A DNA stretch of 64,000 nt from Artemia franciscana (lineage: Eukaryota > Arthropoda > Branchiopoda > Anostraca > Artemiidae), in NCBI RefSeq assembly GCF_032884065.1, contig NC_088873.1, positions 36,133,823-36,197,822 of the forward strand, read 5' to 3'. The notes under the pieces are model-generated. The model was not told where the DNA came from. It worked only from the letters and a program-made list of their open reading frames with translations, and searched no databases. Of the stretch, positions 45,101 to 52,468 are shown piece by piece (position 1 is the first letter of the stretch; each line of letters opens with the position of its first letter). Made by a program: the position numbers and the translations under genes.

Positions 45101-46221
45101 ATAGCTAGACCCTTACGTCTTTTTGCCTACAAATCTTAGACCTTTTAGACCTAAGATACAAATCTTAGACCTTTTTTAAATTCAAAATTTCCCATAAATA
45201 GCTAAAGCATGAAGTTGTCTTTTGCCTGACATAATCTTGGGGCAATTTTATTTAAAACTAGCTGTTGGTGTGGCGCTCCACACCCCCCAAGCCCCCCGCG
45301 CACGTAAGTCGTTACGCGCCATTGTTGTTGTGTCCCTGTGTCCCACCTGTGAATATAGATAGATATATATATATATGTTTGCGAATATACAACATTCTTT
45401 CCTGTCCCATTGTCTGTGCATATAAATAGATTGTCAGGTTTACCGACTCTTGAACATGCAACGTACAATTGTCCATGGGAAAAACAATCCGTATTCAGAT
45501 TTATACCGCATTTTTATAGTAGAATACTTTAAGATGAAGATACAGATTACAAGTACTTTGAGAGTTGATTCCCAATGTTACACACAATAAGATGACAAAT
45601 TGGAATCCGATTAAAAAACAAATCACGTACCATCTAGCAGTCACTATTTGTAATAAGTCAATAAATAATAAGCTTAGCATAAAAGGAGAGAAAAGGGGAA
45701 GGATAACAATAAAATGCTGAATGCATTGATGTTTTAAAGTATTTGCTTAGCATCTTTTGAAAATTTTCATAACTGCAAGGTTCCAATTAACAATATTGTT
45801 GCAAATTGGGAAATATGAGTATGTGACAACATTGGACACACCAGTCATTCCGACCCCCTAAAAGGACAGAAATTTACCAAAAACACAAAACTAGCCAAAG
45901 AGCACATATAAACATAAACTACATAATTAATAAACAAACTCTTAAATAAAAAACACAAATAAGTGGGCTTTTATATGAGTGTTTTCAAGCAATTTTTATG
46001 CCTAGGAGGGTGTAATGTACATACTATTGTTCAAGCAACCGATATTCCTCAAAAATTTTGTCTAAGTTTGAAACATTTCTTTGTCCAACAGTGGCACCAA
46101 TTGATTGTCTCCGATGAAGTGGTTGTGGTTGAGCTGATGATGGAATAGGTGGCAGCAGCTTTCTTAGAGAGCTTCTTCCACTGGAAGTCCTGACAAACTG
46201 CGACTTTTCCACTTCTGCCAT
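22064..46221 (-). CDS. AKTIP: AKT-interacting protein / Fused toes homologue, UEV domain, 6 coding exons
   Basis: Joining 46025-46221, 43161-43225, 36855-36952, 33393-33571, 28367-28541 and 22064-22135 gives 261 residues with every splice phase consistent. Residues 1-55 are a basic/proline linker with LLPPIPSSAQPQP. The UEV (inactive E2) fold runs from about residue 57 (FEEYRLLEQY) through KIPGLYVIPSSRSLYEWYG, GGVFRFTLTIPANFPEGMP and RIYFEIPVFHPNV to about residue 195. The tail has ADPYYPRFSPFN and ends LTWVKTGSLRPFTSI, all as in AKTIP (human about 292 residues). The HPN tripeptide is present but the catalytic cysteine position is Asn141, so it should not form a ubiquitin thioester. Known homologues act with Hook and FHIP proteins to couple dynein to endosomes. 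Introns are 2.8-6.2 kb and full of transposon relics. Confidence 0.94.
22250..22330 (+). mobile_element. LINE C-terminus remnant (GVKxxxLNRL...)
   Basis: The plus-strand frame reads GVKSDTLNRLGQRR then a VLGSGGL tail, matching the REALNRLEWRRS ending of the LINE at 15980-16395. It lies in AKTIP intron 5, about 115 bp before exon 6 begins in the reading direction of the gene. Confidence 0.5.
22335..23330. other. AKTIP intron 5, nothing recognised
   Basis: AT-rich sequence with chance frames on both strands (for example 22374-22691 plus); none has family motifs. Confidence 0.35.
23335..23480 (+). mobile_element. LINE ORF2 C-terminus remnant
   Basis: The plus strand reads EGRVHGRRPRGRS, then after a frameshift NLPQLLRIAPDRTEYCRHI. 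GRRPRGRPxxRWxD followed by a LxQLLRxAxDRxxWR motif is the usual end of one LINE polyprotein type. It abuts the left end of the 2,337-bp duplication. Confidence 0.6.
24208..24320. repeat. Near-perfect 55-bp hairpin (copy 1)
   Basis: The arms are 24208-24262 and 24266-24320 around a 3-base CAG centre, with one mismatch. The inner arm reads GTGGAAAT/ATTTCCAC and the outer part ACAAACAAA. No coding frame crosses it convincingly. Confidence 0.95.
24701..25310. repeat. Internal tandem repeats of about 275 bp (copy 1 block)
   Basis: Units start at TGGATACAAC (24701), TGGATATAACCAAAC (24975) and TGGATATAACCTAAA (25251). Shared phrases are AAGGATCTACGTAACAAATA, AATAAATTTTGACATGTAAT and TGCTAGGTAAAGCTGCAC. 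The third unit is split by the hAT-like insertion and resumes at 25720. Confidence 0.85.
25310..25711. mobile_element. hAT-like non-autonomous element (copy 1), 8-bp target duplication
   Basis: CTATAAAC lies at 25302-25309 and again at 25712-25719, splitting the third 275-bp repeat unit, which continues on the other side. The ends, CAGTAGTTCTCAAACA and the reverse complement of TCGTTGGGAATCGCGG, match at 10 of 16 positions and look like hAT termini (CAGxGGTTCTCAA). The element is 402 bp and non-coding. Confidence 0.75.
26545..26657. repeat. Near-perfect 55-bp hairpin (copy 2)
   Basis: The duplicate of 24208-24320, displaced by 2,337 bp and still paired in the same way. Confidence 0.95.
27647..28049. 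mobile_element. hAT-like element (copy 2, duplicated with its host block)
   Basis: Same element as at 25310, carried along by the tandem duplication. Its left flank is CTATAAAC, but the right flank has mutated to CTACAAAC. Confidence 0.75.
28367..28541 (-). CDS. AKTIP: AKTIP coding exon 5
   Basis: The acceptor ATTTTAG ends at 28542. The exon completes Leu180 and encodes residues 181-238, YIEDKSEFMKRVDKSIFDCR through DPYYPRFSPFN to KRRQQSK. I place the donor at 28366 (GTGTGG), which is weaker than the other donors, because the phase then joins exon 6 and its AKTIP-type C-terminus. If the donor is skipped, the frame reads 15 more codons to a TGA at 28319. Confidence 0.9.
28681..28860. mobile_element. 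Short MITE, 16-bp inverted ends, 8-bp target duplication
   Basis: It begins CAAGGCCGTATCCAGG and ends CCTGGATATAGCCTTG (inverted, two mismatches). The flanks GTATATAA (28673-28680) and GTAAATAA (28861-28868) differ at one base, as in an aged hAT-type duplication. Related sequence appears at about 30080-30295 and 33640-33760. Confidence 0.7.
28870..30070. other. AKTIP intron 4, right part: nothing recognised
   Basis: AT-rich sequence with a C8 run followed by an A-rich run near 28973-28994. I see no exon that would fit the AKTIP phases between exons 4 and 5, and none is needed. Confidence 0.4.
30080..30295. repeat. Relative of the 28681 MITE, disrupted
   Basis: It shares GTATCCGGG, ATACATTTTTGTTA, TTTTTACGAGTCGGACA and GGAGGGTTCAACTCTGGTAA with the 28681-28860 element. 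A GTAGTAGTAGAACAAGTGG-like tract is inserted, and the ends are unclear. Confidence 0.5.
30748..30900. repeat. Third copy of the TAG-tract repeat
   Basis: It contains GTAGTAGAACAATTTTAT, AGCTTGCGAGGCTGTGCTAA and GAATATGGAGAATGACACCA, matching 14665-14850 and 15005-15172 in the same orientation. Confidence 0.6.
30905..33010. other. AKTIP intron 4, left part: no gene
   Basis: Low-complexity AT-rich sequence. At 31700-31860 short phrases like GGTTGAGTTAAA and GGGTTAAACAAGGG recur irregularly. No family signature is seen on either strand. Confidence 0.4.
33026..33134. repeat. C-run followed by (AT)n microsatellite
   Basis: A tract of C is followed by CACAA and then uninterrupted AT dinucleotides from 33044 to 33134 (about 45 units). 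It can be read as a Tyr/Ile-alternating frame, which is an artefact. Confidence 0.98.
33393..33571 (-). CDS. AKTIP: AKTIP coding exon 4
   Basis: The acceptor CTTTCAG ends at 33572 and the donor GTAAGT begins at 33392. It encodes residues 121-179 plus two bases of Leu180: RIYFEIPVFHPNVNSQTGEV, then NIGNKWNPKSHSIYHALIQT and onward to CQEATT. It holds the HPN motif (130-132) and the position where active E2 enzymes carry cysteine, here Asn141. Confidence 0.94.
33640..34500. other. AKTIP intron 3: repeat relics
   Basis: 33640-33760 resembles the 28681 MITE (ACAAAACGAGTCAAAAATTT, TCTATATCCATTCTTGTT). At 34356-34412 TGATGTCATGGTCTATGCA occurs twice around GGTATGGTCATATGG. The rest is not recognised. 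Confidence 0.4.
34940..35260 (+). pseudogene. Decayed ORF remnant, unidentified
   Basis: The plus strand reads DGPSLHEWLFTKPI, TLRDTVQLDYLRKVIPHTEH, FERRCNSISELVHCNSNVVI and VDPFQKKFKRHKSRE, ending at a TGA near 35256. The composition is protein-like and the piece lacks both ends. I do not recognise it. It lies close to the MADF-like fragment at 35600, so both could come from one transposon, but the strands differ. Confidence 0.3.
35598..35755 (-). pseudogene. MADF-like DNA-binding domain fragment
   Basis: The minus strand encodes DHQKLHDFITLIQGYLSLYD, THxLGYKK-like TAHLGYKKTKKNDVI, and SIAQQL. This fits the start of a MADF domain (LIxLVxxxPxLYDxxxxxYKxxxxxxxxWxxIA), although the usual second tryptophan is replaced. 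MADF domains occur in host transcription factors and in the second protein of PIF/Harbinger transposons. Only about 55 residues exist and no exon boundaries are evident, so I call it a relic. Confidence 0.4.
36130..36220. repeat. Dispersed repeat shared with the 58-60 kb cluster
   Basis: ACAGCCAAGAAAAATGAAAA followed by TTGACCGTCCTCAGTG also occurs, diverged, at about 58860-58935 and 60489-60565. Confidence 0.55.
36310..36515 (-). mobile_element. LINE C-terminus with TAG tail
   Basis: The minus strand reads RKADRLQLGWEDVIKKYLRE, MGASLKCVKREALNRS and SIRSCQASGG, then a run of TAG triplets (36326-36340). This is the same LINE family ending as at 15980-16395. The TAG tract at the 3' end suggests the family's tail is a short microsatellite. 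Confidence 0.7.
36855..36952 (-). CDS. AKTIP: AKTIP coding exon 3
   Basis: The acceptor T-tract plus CAG ends at 36953 and the donor GTAAGT begins at 36854. It completes Glu88 and encodes residues 89-120: WYGVLFVHSNLYQGGVFRFT then LTIPANFPEGMP. This is the central sheet of the UEV fold and matches AKTIP block for block. Confidence 0.94.
37125..37230 (-). repeat. tRNA-derived SINE head (candidate)
   Basis: The minus strand has an A-box-like CTCAGTGGATTG, then about 35 bases later a B-box-like GGGATTTGATCCC in a GC-rich stretch unlike its surroundings. No full cloverleaf can be drawn, so it is not a working tRNA. Confidence 0.35.
37240..38760. other. AKTIP intron 2: nothing recognised
   Basis: AT-rich sequence with short chance frames on both strands. 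No family motif or clear repeat is seen. Confidence 0.4.
38770..39215 (+). mobile_element. Jockey-like RT relic
   Basis: The plus strand reads FLDFMNTFDAVSHNLFPSKL and MYRIP (RT A motif, normally AFDxVxHxxLxxKL), then HFLGVPHGLALDPSLLFFFV and YDLHRSI (normally GVPQGSxLGPLLFxxYxxDL), then YDTNFGYRKDS (normally YADDTN). All motifs have decayed residues and stops lie between them. Confidence 0.75.
39660..39975. repeat. Foldback copy of the abundant repeat family
   Basis: The left arm contains CTGAAAGTAAGGAGCAACAT and AACAGAAATTATTCTATATA. The right arm is its inverse, containing TTTTTAAGTCGCTCCTTACT and TTCAGTTGAAAAA. C/G-runs near 39745 and 39887 flank the centre. It is the same family as 54521-54930 and the 56-57 kb region. 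Confidence 0.75.
40225..40870. repeat. Diverged direct repeat, two units of about 305 bp
   Basis: ATTAAAATGCACTCTTTCAG with a following C-run and GACCCGCCACTC...ATAGCTGATGCG near 40470-40545 recurs as ATCAAAATGCACTCATTTAG, C-run, GACCCACAACCCATAGCTGA near 40775-40850. A 103-codon plus frame across the first unit shows no family motif. Confidence 0.6.
41142..41178. repeat. Perfect 18-bp palindrome in a GTCACACAATGACA-rich patch
   Basis: The arms TGACATTGTCACACAATG and its exact inverse meet around a single T at 41160. Nearby, CACACAATGACAGAAAA recurs at 41114 and 41187, and ATGACAGAAAA at 41131. Confidence 0.9.
41210..41500. repeat. Diverged copy of the abundant repeat family
   Basis: TTCGAATGAGTCATCTTTCG, GATACAACCACCCTTGAG and GGAGAGTTCTCTGATATGCT match the family units at 57650-57830 and 58390-58600, in the same orientation. 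Confidence 0.65.
41659..42129 (-). mobile_element. Penelope-like element RT, C-terminal part
   Basis: This is one of the longest open frames in the window (156 codons). It reads YALEIESKLPFSDVLIILNT, then LTIYGKPTQNSRYLHFTSNH, KRAVVTFLIDRSLNICSD and NGYPIPFVNN. The order EixxxLPFLDvLixrn, vYRKPTxxxxYlhxxSxH, K...l..Ra..iCs, NGYPxxfI is characteristic of the reverse transcriptase of Penelope-like retroelements. The N-terminal RT half and the GIY-YIG endonuclease are not intact here. Just upstream (42218-42248) is a short perfect hairpin built on AACCAGAATT. It lies in AKTIP intron 2. Confidence 0.8.
42580..43020. repeat. Three degenerate direct repeats of about 150 bp
   Basis: Each unit has a phrase like AGTATAAAATGCTTGATAAT, then a CCxxxGAATTTGATTTTCC-type phrase and TAAGCCTTCATTA. 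Units start near 42590, 42735 and 42885 and are well diverged. Confidence 0.55.
43161..43225 (-). CDS. AKTIP: AKTIP coding exon 2
   Basis: The acceptor CCTCTTCCAG ends at 43226 and the donor GTAAGT begins at 43160. It completes Tyr66 and encodes residues 67-87, KRLIDQKIPGLYVIPSSRSL plus Y, then the first base of Glu88. KxPGxYVxPSxRS is a strong AKTIP signature. Confidence 0.94.
43715..44410. repeat. Three degenerate direct repeats
   Basis: Units begin near 43720, 44018 and 44241 with variants of AAAACAGTTGTTTGGCCTGA. They continue with an AAAAAAGTCT-GGCTGACAGTTTTC phrase and a TTTCTTTCTTGACCAATACG-like phrase. All lie in AKTIP intron 1. Confidence 0.6.
45258..45525 (-). mobile_element. Helitron 3' end with PIF1-helicase C-terminus
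   Basis: On the minus strand the frame at 45520-45370 encodes GINLNTDCFSHGQLYVACSR then VGKPDNLFICTDNG. This is the conserved end (motif VI, QLYVACSR) of the PIF1-like helicase in Helitron Rep/helicase proteins. About 100 bases later is a perfect 7-bp stem hairpin GGTGTGG-4-CCACACC (45267-45284), and the element stops at CTAG (45261-45258) followed by T. A hairpin about ten bases before CTRR with insertion next to T is the Helitron 3' signature. The 5' part, including Rep, is missing. Confidence 0.8.
45530..46020. other. AKTIP intron 1, 5' part: nothing recognised
   Basis: AT-rich sequence between the truncated Helitron edge and exon 1. There is no recognisable remainder of the Helitron. Confidence 0.4.
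46025..46221 (-). CDS. AKTIP: AKTIP coding exon 1 (start)
   Basis: ATG at 46221-46219 opens 65 codons plus TA before donor GTATGT at 46024. The peptide starts MAEVEKSQFVRTSSGRS, has LRKLLPPIPSSAQPQPL, and ends NLDKIFEEYRLLEQ, which begins the UEV fold as LEYSLLAEF does in vertebrate AKTIP. The upstream frame stays open for some codons without another ATG or an AG acceptor close by, so I take this ATG as the start. Confidence 0.88.
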
Positions 46222-46259
46222 TTGAAAAAAAAACTCAATGGTTGAATAAATGTATGAAT

Positions 46260-48420
46260 ATTCAGTCTTTCATCATGATTAACCTATAAATAAAAAACAA
46301 AATTATACTTTATTTTTAAACTTAAAATCAACTAACAGTCTTTGTAAGCAAGTTCCAAGGAAGAAAGTGGGGAGTCTGAGGACTTTACCATGGGGAGGGG
46401 CTCGTTGGAGCAATCTTATGGGAGTGTTCCACTTCCGGCTTGGAGGTGGAACATCAAAGGATTTAGCCAGAGAAGGGAGTCCTTAAAGCAAGTTTTGTAG
46501 GGAATGGCTTCTCTGCCCAGACCTAAATAAATTGAAATCCATGTTAGAGCTTCTCCAAACACTTTCAATGATAAACACGTCTTTATTATCTGGTTCCCAA
46601 CCGCAGTTCATTGTATTCTAGTGATTGTCTACTCTAGAATACTAAATTTGAGACTTAAATCAAAAGATTGAAAACCGTAAAATAAGGTAAAACATTTTGT
46701 CAAAATTTAGATAGATAAGCTATAGGGCATGAGCACTGGTTTCCAGTACACTTAGACTTACCTCCACTTTCACGCACTCTTACCTCAATCATTATCCAAT
46801 TTTGGAAATTTCAATATCACTAAAATGTCACTTATCAGAATATTCATAGTTTGAATTCACTCTAGTTTTATTTTCATCATGTGCCAGAAATTACCACAAA
46901 TCCTGAGACACTACTTCCAGTCTATCCTTGGAGACTAAACACTATTTACAATAAAAGGCTTATATGTGGAGAAACACTTGCTCAGGCAAGTGGTTGTAGT
47001 TGTAGCTAAGATGGTAACAATTTATGGCATAATTTTTCAGGTATAACTGAATACTTCATGGATTAGAAGTTAAGCTTTTTCAATGAACATTTAAATCAGA
47101 AGAAAATAGGGATAATTGCATGGCCTATTATTAATTTTTTTTATAGTAAACTCTTTAGAAGCATGTTTCCTTCAAAAATAAAAACTTTGGAAAGGGTAAC
47201 TAACACCCAGAAAGTTATGTTGGTAGACTCCAGGATGAGAATTTGAGAGAAACTTTCCAGGAACAGTTGAATACTAAATTACAGAGTTTAAAATTTGAAC
47301 TCCTGGCTCTGTTTTCAGTCTATTCATACCTGAAAACTGAATTTTTATTATCTTTCTATTTGTTGTTATACAGCTATTAGGATTTCTTTTTTTTTTGTAA
47401 ATTCTATCCTTTGTTGACACACTTGAATGGTGAAAAGAAATTAGCAGAAACTTTTCTTGTTTACAAACAAGCCCAACCAAACAGTTGCAACATCAATTTA
47501 TCAGCAGCTGATCATCAAGCAATGCAATAATCAATAGGCTGGTACAACTGTTATGCTCCATCTCAGGCATCTGAACAAATCAAGGCTAGTAGGAATATGT
47601 AAAAAAAAAAAAAAAACTGATATTTTTGAATCAGAAGAAAATAAGGGTTCTATGAGTGTGTCCATTGTCAACTAAAGGAATAAATACAACAGAAATAGAT
47701 AGCCTAGTTAGTCTTTCTAATAAGATACATATGTAGGTAAGTCTATTAACTAAGGTTTGTAATCTTGAATAATTTAGTAATATCCATATTACTGCAAAGC
47801 TTAGACTCATGGCAGTGCTTGTCTTTTGCTGTAACAATAAAATAAAAAAAATAAAAAATTAGTTTCTAGAGCTATCTGATGATACATTTTTCAGCTGTTC
47901 ATTGTCTGCTTATATTTCACACACATTTTTTATTTTCAAACATGGTGCCAGCTAAGGACAATAGTACCTAGCTGCATGTAGAGGTTATTTCATTAAAAAT
48001 TGAGTTCCTGGGTTTTCTTATTTTCTTAATATGTATATGGTTGTATAATTTTCCGCTTAGCCAATTCAAAGAATCAGATTTCACTCTTGATGTCCTTAGT
48101 ACTGTAAGTCACCATTTGGAATAATGATTATTTGTTTGGACCTGTTTTTTTTTACCCTACAAAATTCCATGAGACACAATTCAAATTTGATACTACTTGT
48201 CCAGTTTAGTTGTTGTAATTGTGAGTTTTTTTTTTGGGTAACTAAGCCTAGGCCTAATTTTTCTTACTTTTTTCTGCAACTTCATAATGTTTTCATATAT
48301 CTTTATTCCTATTCATGTGTTTTATATCTACATGTGTTCCATGTACTATAGGAAGTATTTGGCCAACAGAAGCCTCAACACTGTCTGCAACAGGCTGATT
48401 CAGAGAGACAAGAAGTTCTT
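46260..48420. other. Upstream of AKTIP: no gene recognised
   Basis: This should hold the AKTIP promoter and 5' UTR, but I see no TATA or initiator I would defend. A somewhat GC-richer patch at 46370-46520 (GGAGGGGCTCGTTGGAGC, CCACTTCCGGCTTGG) might be a non-coding first exon. The rest is AT-rich with no family motifs. Confidence 0.35.
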
Positions 48421-48430
48421 TCCAGATTGC

Positions 48431-49337
48431 AGCAGTAGCTAGCAACCTAGTAAGAGACAATAGCATCCCATACTAAGAAATACAATAACCCATAACTCTT
48501 AGAACTAGAGTAAAAAAAAAAGGAAGTACACTGTAAGAACCCCCTTGTCCAGTACCCCTATATAGGAAACTAACTGTCCCTTGGCTTGAATAACAAGGAA
48601 AATTCATTGGCTTGAAAACAAGAAAAGTGGCTTTCCAAAATAGAATAAATTTTTGCTAAAAACTGCATTTTTGCACAACATTTATATAAAGGATCAACAC
48701 AGCTCGTTATAAATGGGGACTATGCAAGTTTCATCAGATATAGCTGTAATTATGCAAAGTATCTGTATAGTTCAATCTGAATGTAGACATGGATATTATG
48801 GTTATAAAGATGTGTGATGCCTAGTAAAGAATAAACCAAGGCATATAGCAGCTACAAATTATTATAATAAAAGCATCTTTTACAAAGTTTTATAATAAAG
48901 CATAAATGGTAGCTAATAGTAACTGAAATATTAAATAATAGCAGTAGCCATAGCTTTAATGATAGTATTATCACCAGTAAACTCTTTTAGGGTATGATAC
49001 CATATTTAACTTATTTAGCTGCTTGATTCTCTGAGGTTCATTTCTTACTGTTCAAACTAAGAAAAAGCCATAGATTTTTTCCTGTTCGTAATTACAAAAA
49101 CTGGATTTTCAATACAAAATTGATGAATGCAATCATAATCTAGGTTACAGCAGTAGCTTGCAAACTAGTAAGAGATGCTCACACCCAGTACTAAAAAATA
49201 CTATAGCCCATAACTCCTGAAAATAGTGTCAGATTGAAACAAGAAGTTCACTATAAGAACCATCTTGTCAGAAACCCCTACATAGGAAACTTACTGTCCT
49301 TTTGGCTTGCATAACAAGGAAAATCCATTTGCTTGAA
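48431..49337. repeat. Diverged direct repeat pair, about 187 bp each
   Basis: 48431-48616 and 49149-49337 share GCAGTAGCTxGCAA, CATAACTC, TAAGAACC..CTTGTC, CCCCTATATAGGAAACT and TAACAAGGAAAAT in order, on the same strand. Confidence 0.75.
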
Positions 49338-49480
49338 CTAAAATATTCTGCATTGATAGCATCTTTTTTTCTTTATTTTTCTCCACAGCTAGCAGGGCAC
49401 TGGAAAACCATAGAGAGCTGTTTAATGGCTCATTTGAATGGGAAATTGGTGTACATAATGTCTTTTGTAATTAAATAAAA

Positions 49481-49730
49481 ATATTTTTCAGAATAGAATC
49501 AATTTTTTAGAAAAAACTGCATTTTTGAACAACACTGTAGTAGCAAGTCATCAAACATATGAAGATCAAAATAGTATTCTTAACATTATAAAATATAAAA
49601 TATTTATATAAAATATTTTTCAGAATAGAATCAATTTTTTAGAAAAAAACTCCATTTTTGAACAACACTGTAGTAGCAAGTCATCAAACATATGAAGATC
49701 AAAATAGTATTCTTAACATTATAAAAGGCA
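49481..49730. repeat. Tandem duplication of 132 bp
   Basis: ATATTTTTCAGAATAGAATC through GTATTCTTAACATTATAAAA occurs at 49481 and again at 49613 with two or three differences. Confidence 0.9.
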
Positions 49731-49959
49731 TGTAGATATAGCTATATAAAATACAGTAATACTTTTAGGGTTTTAACAAAAAATCTGATTGATGAATTGA
49801 AACTGGAGTCATTCCTGAAAAATGTAAACAGAATAATCTATTTCGTGTCTCAGTTCAAATTATATTAAATGACAATTATTAGAAGAACACATCATTGCAT
49901 ATATTGGACTTAGCTAGCTACCTGATTCCTTGAGTTTTGTATCTCACTATTCCACAGAA

Positions 49960-50650
49960 GAACAAGCTGTAGGCTTTTTCCTGCTTTCAAGAAAGGAAGC
50001 CAAATGATCAGGAGGATGCTGCTGCAAAAAGTCATGTCAGCAGCCACAACAAACATCTCTGTGATCTTACAGAGGGCAAAGCTCCTTTGCTTGGATCAAC
50101 TGTGTCTGTAGATAACCATCAACTCAAAAATGAAACTGCCCATTTAAATTAATGGAGGGATACTTCTCTAATCTCCTAAATGCCAATGTTGTCATTCAGA
50201 CTGATGAGGATCTTGCAAGCCTTTACAGCCAGCACTTGCAAACCACCAACAGATGGAAGTGAAACTCCCTTCATGGTAGCAGAAATCCAGTCAGCAGCAA
50301 AGTATTTGAAAAACAGCAGAGCTACAGGAATGTGGAATTCAGCTGATCTCCTTAAGAATGCAGCACCACTGATGTTGCTTTGGCTCCAGATGCTTTTCTC
50401 TCTAGTAATGCCCACGGAATGGGTCCCAAAGGACTAGCATGCAGGAATATTTTTACTTCTGTGGGAAAAGAAGAAAAGCAAGAGCAAATGTTGAGTTACA
50501 GAGGGATTATTCTCTCTCTTAGAGCCCTGGAACCTCTTTGCAATGACTCTGCTTGACTGCTTAAGGAATATTCCACAAAAAAGAGGCAAATCCAACAAGC
50601 TGGGTTTATGCCCAAGAGCTCATTGCTCCCTCACAAATGTGAACAATGAC
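49960..50650 (+). mobile_element. LINE RT relic (N-terminal half of RT)
   Basis: The plus-strand frames, shifting a few times, give NLLNANVVIQTDEDLASLYS, then EIQSAAKYLKNSRATGMWNS, ADLLKNAAPLMLLWLQML, WVPKD, TEGLFSLLEPWNLFAMTLLD and NKLGLCPRAHCSLTNV. This matches the LINE RT order EIxxAIxxLKNNRATGxDxIxxELLK, VPxDW, NYRGITLLSxPGKxFA, QAGFMPxRSTLTNV. Stops and lost residues show it is dead, and it ends before the catalytic box. Confidence 0.8.
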
Positions 50651-50654
50651 CAAT

Positions 50655-52465
50655 ATACAGATTAAAAGTTCAGTCTTTTCTGTGGTAACATTTCAGCGTA
50701 TCAATTGTGTTTTTGTGGCAATCAGTTTAGAGGCATGTTGTTGGCAAATCAAAGATATTTGATGCATATCAATGGCACCTTGAAGGTAGAAGAAAAAATA
50801 ATTTTTTTAGGACACAAACGAAGTTATTAGTGTTTAACTTAGTTTTGGAAATGAAATTCTATGACAAAATAATGCTTGAAACTCATGTTGATACCCTAGA
50901 CCAATCAAATATTAAATCTTCCAAGCCCTAGAAATAAGAAAAGGGTAGTGATAGGGGTTTCCAGCCAATTCTCTCCCCCCCCCCACACACACACAAAATT
51001 ATCCACACAAATAGAATTGAGAAGCCAAAGGGAAATTAAAAAAAAAATAATAATAATAAAAATGATTCTGGAATGTTCTATCTATAATCCAAAATATAGG
51101 TGGAATAGGTAGGCTATAAAATATCTTAAGGATTTATTCTTATATTTTTATTCTTTTTTTTTTCATCTTTTTAAGGCTGGGGCTCAAGTTATCATAGCAG
51201 GACAGGTTAAAGAAAATAAATTGCTTGCTTATTTCAAATAAGAAATTTGGTCCATCTTAAGTTTTCCTGGTTCTAACTTGGAGTTGGACTCTTCAGATGA
51301 AAAAAAAAATAAAAACCACTGACACATTCTTGATTGCAAGGGGTGAACTGGTATACTGTAATATAGAAGTTGGTTCTAGACAAAGCTAATGGAAAGTAAT
51401 TGTTAATCCCAGCCACTATCTTTGTTCACTTCCATTGTAGGGAAACTCTTGCATAGTATGTAATTATTTCATATCTCTTTAACCTTTATCTTACCCTGCT
51501 ATGAAACTCAACCCCCAAAAACACAAAAAAAAATTAAAAGAAATAAAATAAATAGCCCAGGTTATTCAATGAAATATATTCTACCCATATCTTGGAGTAT
51601 AGGTAGAACATTCTGAAACCACTTCTTTATTCATTCATTCATTTTATCTGCAATACTTTTCCTTGGCTGCTCAATTTAATATGTGGGGGTGGGGAGTAAT
51701 TGTCTGGAGATAATAGCTTGGTAAAAGTGATAATAGTGATAATAGCTTGGTAAAACATACTACACATGAATTGGTAATACAAACTCATACTATGCAGAAT
51801 CACAAGAATTAACTAAAAAATCTTCTTGCTAGTTGGCTTGTGTAAAATGTGTGATTTGTACAAATGACATGAACTCTCATCCCAGCTAAAGCTTTCTTTG
51901 TATAGCTGTAAAAAAAACATGGATAAACCATAGCAGGTTAAAAAATGAATGAGCTAAATGTTTTCTGTCAAAATATCTACTGACACAACATTCAGAAAAT
52001 TCAGTATGAAAATGAACTCTGTTGTGAAGACAATATAACCCCTATTTAAACATTGCCATGTAAATCAGTTTAGATGAACAAAGCAAACACCAATTGTCAT
52101 GTGGTTGACCTAGTGGTGGAACTGTAATCATGGTCAATGACTCTATTCCTTGACAGCTGTATGAAGAATGTGAGTTACTATGGGCTGTTTTGAGTCCTTT
52201 TAGGCTCAAAATGTAGTTTCCCCTAGAAGCAATTAATGAATTATGAAAGAGCACAAAAAAGGCACCAAATGATGCATTTACTTTTATTGTAGCTGAATTA
52301 TGAACAGCAACAAATTTCCCAGAATATAAAGGCACTATTTTATTAAATGATTTTTTCTGAGGAGCTACTCATATCAGCTGTTAGGCTACTAAACATTTTG
52401 AGAGAACTTCTAGCCTACTATACTTTATCACCACAGATCCTAATGTGCAAATATACAGCCTAAAT
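50655..52465. other. No recognised gene
   Basis: AT-rich sequence with a C10-(AC)n tract near 50977-50996. A 97-codon minus frame (52042-52335; IESLTMITVPPLGQP, ASFGAFFVLFHNSLIA) has a protein-like look but no family I can name and no neighbours. Confidence 0.3.
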
Positions 52466-52468
52466 TAT

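Noticed and set aside
46370-46520. Coding first exon of AKTIP
   Set aside because: GC-richer patch but no open frame matching AKTIP N-termini; at most a 5' UTR exon.
52042-52335. 97-codon minus frame with protein-like composition
   Set aside because: No family motif, splice context or paralogue in the window; kept only as a note in the regional entry.
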